This document shows positions 14,725-19,645 of a stretch of 19,645 bases of DNA, in pieces. Each line of letters starts with the position of its first letter. The stretch's first letter is position 1. The position numbers and the translations under genes were made by a program. The notes under the pieces were generated by a model. It ran no database searches, was not told where the DNA came from, and saw nothing but the letters and a program-made list of their open reading frames with translations. The stretch spans positions 1 through 19,645 of the forward strand of contig CAYMLL010000130.1 in assembly GCA_964390645.1 (NCBI GenBank), given 5' to 3'. This stretch comes from CAYMLL01 sp964390645 (GTDB taxonomy: Bacteria; Planctomycetota; UBA8108).

Positions 14725-15741
14725 ATGCCTGACGCAGTGAACCGCGCGTGGACGCTGGCGGCGCGTCCGCAGGGACCCCCGAAGCCATCCGATTTCGAGT
14801 TGCAGGAGTCGCGGATACCCGAGCCGGGCCCCGGAGAGGTCTTGATCGCGACCCACTATCACTCCCTCGACCCCTACCTGCGCGGCCGCATGAACCCGCC
14901 CAACCCGGCCGCCTACTCGCCGCCCGTGGAGATCGGCGGGGTGATGGAAGCGGACGCCGTGGGTGAGGTCATCGCTTCTCGATCGGACTCGTTCGCGGAG
15001 GGCGACTTCGTCATGGGGAGGGTCGGCTGGCAGGAGTACGGGGTCAGGAGCGCCCGGGATGTCCGGAGGGTCGACCCTGACGCTGCGCCGCTCTCGACGT
15101 CGTTGGGGATTCTCGGCATGCCGGGATTGACGGCGTACTTCGGGCTCTTCGAGATCGGCAAGCCGGTGGCGGGAGACACCGTCGTCGTGACGGCCGCGTC
15201 CGGCGCGGTGGGTGCGGTGGTCGGGCAACTGGCCGGGAGCAGCGGCTGCCGTGTGATCGGTGTCGCGGGATCGAAGGAGAAAGTCGACTACGTGGTCGAC
15301 GAGCTGGGTTTCGATGCCTGCATCAACTACAAGACCGAAGACGTTTCCGCTCGGTTTCAGGGCCTCTGTCCGAACGGCATCGACGTGTACTGGGACAACG
15401 TCGGGGGACCGGTAACGGACGCCGCGATGGAGCAGATCGCCATTCGAGGTCGAGCGGTGATCTGCGGACAGATCGCTCTGTACAACGCCACTTCGAGGCC
15501 GCAGGGGCCGCGCAACATCCCGCGCATGCTGCTGACGAGACGCGCTCGTATGGAGGGGTTCCTGGTGTTCCAGTTCAGGGACCGCTACGCGGCGGGGCTG
15601 GCCCGGCTGACCGAGTGGGTCCGCGATGGCTCGTTGAAGTACAAGGAGGACGTCGCCGAGGGCATCGAGAATGCGCCAGCGGCGTTCATCGGCCTGCTCG
15701 ACGGCGCCAACTTCGGGAAGCTGGTCGTCAAGGTGCGTTAG
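14725..15741 (+). CDS. CurA-type NADP-dependent enone/enal reductase (MDR family), copy 2
   Basis: A 338-residue zinc-free reductase paralogous to the one at 3389-4393 but clearly different in sequence. It reads closer to the CurA / YncB type: LRGRMNPP near 52-59, GDFVMGRVGWQEYGV, LGILGMPGLTAYFGLFEIGKP, the nucleotide-binding TAASGAVGAVVGQLAGS at 156-172, GIDVYWDNVGGPVTD, and RNIPRMLLTRRARMEGFLVFQF. Such enzymes use NADPH to reduce conjugated carbon-carbon double bonds of enones and enals. The ATG at 14725 is supported by AGAGGA at 14710-14715; upstream in-frame codons do not resemble the family. It is divergent from the zinc alcohol dehydrogenase, so the pair may act on the same alkenal/alkenol substrates. 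Confidence 0.94.
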   Translation: MPDAVNRAWTLAARPQGPPKPSDFELQESRIPEPGPGEVLIATHYHSLDPYLRGRMNPPNPAAYSPPVEIGGVMEADAVGEVIASRSDSFAEGDFVMGRVGWQEYGVRSARDVRRVDPDAAPLSTSLGILGMPGLTAYFGLFEIGKPVAGDTVVVTAASGAVGAVVGQLAGSSGCRVIGVAGSKEKVDYVVDELGFDACINYKTEDVSARFQGLCPNGIDVYWDNVGGPVTDAAMEQIAIRGRAVICGQIALYNATSRPQGPRNIPRMLLTRRARMEGFLVFQFRDRYAAGLARLTEWVRDGSLKYKEDVAEGIENAPAAFIGLLDGANFGKLVVKVR

Positions 15742-16001
15742 CAGCCCGGTGAAGACGCTCTTCGGACGCGATGGCGAGTCCCTTCGTCCGGGATCGAGAC
15801 TCCGGAACGCAGGGGCTGGGGTGCACTGCCGAGTTCCGGCGACGACGACTTCGGACGAGACGAGCTCGGGCGATACGGCCGGTTTCGCGCCGGCTGTAAC
15901 GGCGGGGCGAGCTCTCGAGCTCATCGGGGACCGGGGCGACCGGGATCAGCAGCCGGCCGCGGCAGAGAGGCAAGGTGCCGTCCCGCACGCAGCTGCGCGG
16001 C
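15742..16001. other. Gap with no recognisable gene
   Basis: Several short open frames exist in both directions but none gives protein I recognise. GCCGG-TTTCGCG-CCGGC around 15878-15894 is a small inverted repeat without a T-run. With the neighbouring SDR remnant, the stretch looks like decaying sequence. Confidence 0.4.
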
Positions 16002-16304
16002 TCACCCTTCAGCGATCTGCCTCGCGCGCAGGGCCCGGCTCTCGTCCAGCTGCTCGCGAGGTGTCGGTCTCGCCGTGAGGCCGGCGTCGACCGTCGGATT
16101 GTGAGCGGCGGTGTGGAGGCTCTCATCGCTGGCGAGGTACACCGCTGCGTGGGCGATGTCTTCCGGCCGCCCCGCTCGCTTCTGCGGCAGCCGGTCCTGG
16201 AGGTGCTTGATGAGCCGTTCGGTTCCGTCATCGTCCTCCTGTTCCGACCGTGCCCGGTAGCCTCTCCAGAAGATGGGCGTCACGATGGCTCCGGGCGAGA
16301 TACA
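16002..16304 (-). pseudogene. 5'-truncated short-chain dehydrogenase remnant
   Basis: The minus-strand frame here encodes the C-terminal hundred residues of a classical SDR: CISPGAIVTPIFW, then RLPQKRAGRPEDIAHAAVYLASDES, then VDAGLTA. This matches the usual end of the family (SPGxIxTP, RxGxPEDIAxAxxYLASDES, VDGGLTA). The nucleotide-binding glycine motif and the YxxxK active site are missing; upstream of about 16304 no frame continues the homology. The segment SLHTAAHNPTVDAG is also diverged from the usual FVTGxNxxVDGG. An open frame continues to an ATG at 16427 with unrelated sequence. I read it as a decayed gene that has lost its first half, not as a functional short protein. Confidence 0.75.
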
Positions 16305-16515
16305 GCGCCTGGTGTCCGGATGCTGACCGGAGTCGGGGTCGGTGATCGACACCCGGGCCTGCCCGATCCGGGCGCTCGGCGGATCCGGTGTTGCGGCCTC
16401 GAGAGTGACTCGTTTCAGCCGTGGCATCCGCGAGTTGCTGCAGACGGGAGTTGACGCTTACAATGCGACCTCGGCAGCCGCAGGAACCACGAGACCGAAC
16501 CGAGGAGAACTCGAG
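16305..16515. promoter_or_regulatory. Upstream region of the dihaem peroxidase gene
   Basis: No gene is seen. The SDR remnant loses its homology at the left edge. AGGAG at 16503-16507, eight bases before the ATG at 16516, is the ribosome binding site of the peroxidase gene. I cannot pick a convincing promoter. Confidence 0.35.
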
Positions 16516-17937
16516 ATGCGATCGGTAGTCCTGTCCGATGATCTTTTGGGATCGCGTCGGCTCGTGGATCGCAGACTGTCGGCGGTGTTTGCGGTCCTGA
16601 TCGCTCTCATGTCGTACTCGCTCCGCGCGGACGAAGATGATGAATCGATCGATGAGGCGAGCACCCCCGTGCTGCGATTGGGGAAGCGTCTGTTCGTCGA
16701 GAAGCAGTTCAGCAATCCTGCATCGAATGTTCCGGGCAGCTGCCATTCCTGCCACCGACCCGAGTGGGAACCCGGCGCCAGGCGGGCCTACAGCGATTCG
16801 GAGCAGTACAGCCTCGTTCCGACCCACTTCGGCGAGAGTACCAAGCGAACGACCCTGCGCAATACGCCGTCGCTGCTGGACGTCGGGGGCCAGGCGCGAT
16901 TCAACCACGATGGACAGTTCGCCACTCTCGAGGACGTCATCGCCGTAGAGATCACGTCGCCCCATCTCGGCTGGCCTCCGGACGAGCGGGAGAGCGCTCT
17001 GGACGAGATCCACCGGATTCTGCTGAACGATGCGGAGGTGGATCGGGTCGGGGGGGGGACGTACGCCGAGCACTTCAAGCGCGCGTACGGCATCGATCTG
17101 GGAGCGATGACGCGCGAGAAGGCCGTGGGCTGGGTGGTGAAGTGTCTGGCGGAGTACGTCAGGAGCTTGAAGAGTCCGCGAACTTCCGCCTTTGACGCGT
17201 TCTTGCGCCTGAACGGCCTGCCGGCCGGACCGGGAAGAGGCGAGTCGGCGGTGGCCTATGGCGAGTCTCTGCTCGCTCGCGTCACCGGACTCGAAGCACG
17301 AAAGGCTCTGAAGACTCATGCGGGGTTCAGCCGCGAGGCCTACGCGGGACTCGAGATCTTCCTGCGAACAACGGGCGAGTCCGGGACGGGGAGCTGCGTG
17401 GCATGTCACTGCCCACCGTTGTTCTCCGATGGTCGGTTCCACAACACCGGTATCGCGCAAGCGGAATACGACGCCGTGCACGGGGGCGGGTCGTTCGCAC
17501 GACTCGTCGTGCCGGACGCTGCCGGGGCGGATCGTCCGGTGGCGGCCTTCGCTCCGAAGATCGAAAAACGCAAACAGGTCCATGCCGATCTGGGCTACTG
17601 GAACTTCGTCGCGGGTCCTCGGTCGGCTCCGGAAGGCCGGGATGCCGGCTCGTTCCTGGTCGCCGCGCTGGGAGCCTTCAAGACCCCGACGTTGCGGAAT
17701 CTCCAGTACACGGACCCCTACATGCACAACGGGGCGTACCGCACGCTGGAGGACGCAGTTCTTCAGAAGGTCAAGGCCTGCGGGCTGGCCAGGTCGGGAG
17801 CGTTGCGCGGCGGGGACGGCGCGCTGTCGACCATGAATATCGCCAGTGAGCACATCGCCCCGTTGGTCGCGTTCCTCGGGACACTGACCGACCTTTCCGA
17901 AAAGGAATTCGAGGCGTCTCGCGGATCACCCCGATAG
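16516..17937 (+). CDS. Exported dihaem cytochrome c peroxidase / MauG-family protein
   Basis: A 473-residue predicted periplasmic protein with two haem c sites: CHSCH at 76-80 and CVACH at 294-298. N-terminal residues 1-38 are a signal sequence with a long charged start and the core AVFAVLIALMSYSLRA. Family marks are TLRNTPSLLDVG, RFNHDGQFATLEDVI (129-142) and, in the second half, FKTPTLRNLQYTDPYMHNGAYRTLEDAV with the Met-His of the second haem environment. The family contains peroxide-reducing enzymes and MauG-like oxidases; which one this is cannot be decided by eye. At 473 residues it is longer than classical CcpA (about 330). The ATG at 16516 is chosen because it gives the signal peptide and an AGGAG site. 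It stands alone between the SDR remnant and a non-coding stretch. Exported haem chemistry may link it to the redoxin/monooxygenase protein, without direct evidence. Confidence 0.9.
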   Translation: MRSVVLSDDLLGSRRLVDRRLSAVFAVLIALMSYSLRADEDDESIDEASTPVLRLGKRLFVEKQFSNPASNVPGSCHSCHRPEWEPGARRAYSDSEQYSLVPTHFGESTKRTTLRNTPSLLDVGGQARFNHDGQFATLEDVIAVEITSPHLGWPPDERESALDEIHRILLNDAEVDRVGGGTYAEHFKRAYGIDLGAMTREKAVGWVVKCLAEYVRSLKSPRTSAFDAFLRLNGLPAGPGRGESAVAYGESLLARVTGLEARKALKTHAGFSREAYAGLEIFLRTTGESGTGSCVACHCPPLFSDGRFHNTGIAQAEYDAVHGGGSFARLVVPDAAGADRPVAAFAPKIEKRKQVHADLGYWNFVAGPRSAPEGRDAGSFLVAALGAFKTPTLRNLQYTDPYMHNGAYRTLEDAVLQKVKACGLARSGALRGGDGALSTMNIASEHIAPLVAFLGTLTDLSEKEFEASRGSPR

Positions 17938-18166
17938 CCGCTGCGCAGAAGGGGAGCATCCGAGCGGCAGAGGAGGATCCATCGCCTGGCGAGGACCCGA
18001 CGCGCCGTCTACGACGCCTTCACCCGCGTCCATCGGATTGCGGAGGCGCCCGAGAAGGGCGATACCGCCACGCGGATGTCGCCGGGTGCATCTTCGGTCG
18101 CCTCGCGAACCAGGAAGGCCGGTACGGAGACAGAGGGGCCGGATCACTACGCGACCGACGGAATCT
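17938..18166. other. Convergent gap with no recognisable gene
   Basis: Between the dihaem peroxidase stop and the helical protein stop. Open frames exist but have no start codon with a ribosome binding site and resemble nothing I know. No good terminator is seen. Confidence 0.4.
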
Positions 18167-18916
18167 TCACACGAGTCTGTTCAGTGTCTGGAGCGCTCGC
18201 TGGATCTCCCCCAGCAAGTACTTCAGGTGTCTGCGCTCGGCGAGCTTGAGTGTCGTGTCTCCGTTCGCGTAGATCGGAGCGAGCATCGAGGTCAAGAGCT
18301 GGTGATGATCTTCGATCTCGTGAATCAGCTGCTTCGCCTCGCTCGAACCGTTCGATGGGACGGGGGGAATCGTCACGTGGTCAGCCGAGGGGAAACCCGC
18401 CAGGCGTGACGCTGACGCAGGTGTACCTCGTTCGCCGTTGTGATTCGCCGCCGAAGACCGTTGTGAGGAGCCGTTGCCCGTCGACGGAAGCCCGCGTGCG
18501 ATGCGAATCAGACCTGCCGAGCTGACTTCCTGGCCGAGTCGACGTGAGGAAGTGACATACTTCTGGAAATCTCTCTCGGGGACGGACGCCTCTTTTTGCC
18601 AACGCTTTGACTCGTCGCGTGTGACTCCGAGGTCTTCGAGCTTCAAAGGGGCAGGACGCCGCTTTGATTTCGACTTTCGGTCGCCACCTCGCAACTTGAG
18701 TCTTGCCAGCCATTCGCCGGCTTTTCGTTCGGCCCGGATCCGGATGACCGCAACCCGGTTCTGCGCATCGAGCCCCCGCCTGGCGGCCTTGACATAGGCC
18801 TGTGCGGCTATCGCCGCGTCGCGTATGGACTTGATATCTTCGAATGATGCGGCTGAATCGAGCATCTCGGCCGCCTTCTCCAATGCCACTAACTCGCGAG
18901 GTTCCTTGGGTTTCAC
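18167..18916 (-). CDS. Helical, basic protein of a type found on phages and integrated elements
   Basis: A 249-residue protein of unknown function. Residues 10-75 are one long helical region (IRDAAIAAQAYVKAARRGL, then AVIRIRAERKAGEWLARLKL), which has the pattern of small proteins beside methyltransferase or replication genes on phages and genomic islands. A basic linker GGDRKSKSKRR follows, then LEDLGVTRDESKRWQKEAS (93-111), a helix-turn-helix-like segment. Residues 120-200 are Ser/Gly/Asn-rich and probably disordered; the last 45 residues are helical (EAKQLIHEIEDHHQLL). The start is a GTG at 18916 with GAGGA six bases upstream. The frame is open further upstream but reads as low-complexity sequence. 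A 21-codon frame overlaps the start as GTGA. It may bind DNA; this is inference. Confidence 0.7.
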   Translation of the reverse strand: MKPKEPRELVALEKAAEMLDSAASFEDIKSIRDAAIAAQAYVKAARRGLDAQNRVAVIRIRAERKAGEWLARLKLRGGDRKSKSKRRPAPLKLEDLGVTRDESKRWQKEASVPERDFQKYVTSSRRLGQEVSSAGLIRIARGLPSTGNGSSQRSSAANHNGERGTPASASRLAGFPSADHVTIPPVPSNGSSEAKQLIHEIEDHHQLLTSMLAPIYANGDTTLKLAERRHLKYLLGEIQRALQTLNRLV

Positions 18917-18978
18917 GATGAGTCCTCGGGCAAGCTGACGGGAACCGTCAGAGCTGGCTTGTTGACAACGAGAGCCAT
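18913..18978 (-). CDS. 21-codon frame overlapping the GTG start of the helical protein
   Basis: ATG at 18978 to TGA at 18913, coding MALVVNKPALTVPVSLPEDS plus a final Ser. Its stop overlaps the GTG start of the next gene (GTGA). It may be a translated leader that couples translation, or the true N-terminus of the next protein put out of frame by a one- or two-base change. No strong ribosome binding site precedes it. Confidence 0.35.
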   Translation of the reverse strand: MALVVNKPALTVPVSLPEDSS

Positions 18979-19470
18979 GTACCCCGAGGAATGTGAGTAG
19001 ACGGTGGGAAGAAAAGTGCCGTGAAATGCCGTTTTTGCACCTCGGCGACCGCAGCGACCTGCCCGAGGAACCGACGAGATCGAGCCCGGAGAGAGCTCGT
19101 GGCGGTGGCATCCGACTCCAGCGCGGCGGATGCCGTTGCCGCCCTCCGGGGCGGTGGCAGGCTCCGCGGGCCCGAGACTCGACCGTCTCGGGAACTCGGT
19201 CGGTCCCGCTCGGCTGTTCTTGCTCCGCGTCCAGCGGCTTGCGGATGCCGGGGCCCGCTCGGCTGCGAGTGACTCGCACCGCGTCATCCTCCGGGATGCT
19301 CCGGGCGAGCTTCGAGACGCCGTTCGTCCGATAAGCTCGGCAGGCCAATCGGAACCAGTCCGTGCAGGGGTCCTGCGGCGCGGACGAAGTCGACGCAGCA
19401 GGCGGGCTTTCCGCGGCGGCGGGTCGACGTCTCGTGAAGGAGCTTCCGTCGCGCGCCAGGAGGTAACTAA
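18979..19470. other. Non-coding stretch of about 490 bases upstream of the helical protein
   Basis: No frame in either direction reads as a known protein; all are Arg/Ser/Pro-rich, the usual sign of GC-rich shadow frames. GCCGCCC-TCC-GGGGCGGTGGC near 19136-19156 is a small imperfect inverted repeat. The promoter of the minus-strand gene is expected here but cannot be fixed. Confidence 0.4.
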
Positions 19471-19502
19471 AGAGCGAGGGGCCCGGGCGGACCCCTCGCT
19501 CT
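19464..19502 (-). terminator. Strong rho-independent terminator
   Basis: AGAGCGAGGGG (19471-19481) and CCCCTCGCTCT (19492-19502) form an 11-pair perfect stem with a ten-base loop. Read on the minus strand, the stem is followed by TTAGTT. It lies 33 bases after the stop codon of the gene at the window's right edge and should end its transcript. Confidence 0.85.
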
Positions 19503-19535
19503 CATATCCCTGATCCCGACGAATCTTCAGGGTGC

Positions 19536-19645
19536 TTACTTGCCAGCCGTCTTGATACCGTCGCCGACGATCTCGAGCTTGATGATCGATCCGTATCCGC
19601 GCTCGGTGTGGCGAGCGGGGCCGTTCGAGTTGCACGTCCAGATGT
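19536..19645 (-). CDS. C-terminal end of an unidentified protein (start outside window)
   Basis: Only 35 codons are in the window, ending in TAA at 19538-19536. The protein reads IWTCNSNGPARHTERGYGS followed by IIKLEIVGDGIKTAGK. Codon use (G/C in nearly every third position) and the strong terminator directly after it show that it is a real gene end. I do not recognise the family from this fragment; the short beta-strand-like KLEIVGDGIK ending could belong to a beta-propeller or other secreted enzyme, but that is a guess. Confidence 0.75.
   Translation of the reverse strand, partial: IWTCNSNGPARHTERGYGSIIKLEIVGDGIKTAGK

Noticed and set aside
15751..15763. GAAGA-CGC-TCTTC hairpin as terminator of the second CurA-like gene
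   Set aside because: Five pairs only, a three-base loop and no T-run after it.
16228..17853. 541-codon minus-strand frame opposite the dihaem peroxidase
   Set aside because: No known domain, whereas the plus strand has two CxxCH motifs and family landmarks.
18961..18970. GTTGACAAC palindrome as an operator or promoter -35 box
   Set aside because: It lies inside the 21-codon frame, has no -10 partner on the plus strand, and nine bases of symmetry are expected by chance.
18979..19470. tRNA or other structured RNA gene
   Set aside because: I looked for cloverleaf arms and the conserved T-loop GTTCRANNC; nothing fits, and the only stem found is short and imperfect.

Overview
The window is GC-rich (about 60-65% by eye) and gene-dense, from a Gram-negative-type aerobic heterotroph. 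Evidence for the lifestyle is a full set of acyl-CoA, aldehyde and alcohol oxidation enzymes plus exported c-type haem proteins. Nothing in it (no rRNA, no ribosomal proteins) fixes the phylum. The exported peroxiredoxin/cytochrome/copper-monooxygenase protein recalls large-genome soil or marine lineages such as Planctomycetota, Acidobacteriota and Myxococcota, but that is only an impression.

Layout. 1-886 (-): family III CoA-transferase, cut by the window edge, with a puzzling coding-like extension to about 1178. 1303-3384 (+): bifunctional enoyl-CoA hydratase/3-hydroxyacyl-CoA dehydrogenase. 7231-3389 (-): a four-gene operon made of an acyl-CoA dehydrogenase of the ACAD10/11 (LvaC) type, an APH-fold phosphotransferase (LvaA type), a 120-residue partner protein (LvaB type, probably DUF6285) and a CurA-type enone/enal reductase. 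7554-9504 (+): an ECI2-like crotonase and an extended SDR. 9679-11103 (+): aldehyde dehydrogenase. 11104-11396: a convergent gap with a likely terminator and a 19-bp tandem repeat. 13169-11397 (-): exported redoxin, cytochrome c and PHM-like copper monooxygenase in one chain. 14515-13397 (-): zinc alcohol dehydrogenase, divergent from 14725-15741 (+), a second CurA-type reductase. 15742-16515: degraded DNA with a 5'-truncated SDR remnant. 16516-17937 (+): exported dihaem cytochrome c peroxidase/MauG-type protein. 18916-18167 (-): a protein of a type I associate with phages and integrated elements, preceded by an overlapping 21-codon frame. 19645-19536 (-): the 3' end of an unidentified gene, followed by a strong terminator.

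How the genes work together (inference). The phosphotransferase, its small partner and the acyl-CoA dehydrogenase match the levulinate pathway proteins LvaA, LvaB and LvaC of Pseudomonas putida and the two halves of mammalian ACAD10/11. Those phosphorylate the 4-hydroxyl of a 4-hydroxyacyl-CoA and then remove the phosphate to give an enoyl-CoA. Around them sit double-bond reductases, an aldehyde dehydrogenase, alcohol dehydrogenases, a CoA-transferase, an enoyl-CoA isomerase-like enzyme and a hydratase/dehydrogenase. Together they could take a 4-hydroxy-2-alkenal (a lipid-peroxidation product) or a gamma-lactone/4-hydroxy acid all the way into beta-oxidation. No acyl-CoA synthetase, thiolase or transcription regulator is seen in the window.
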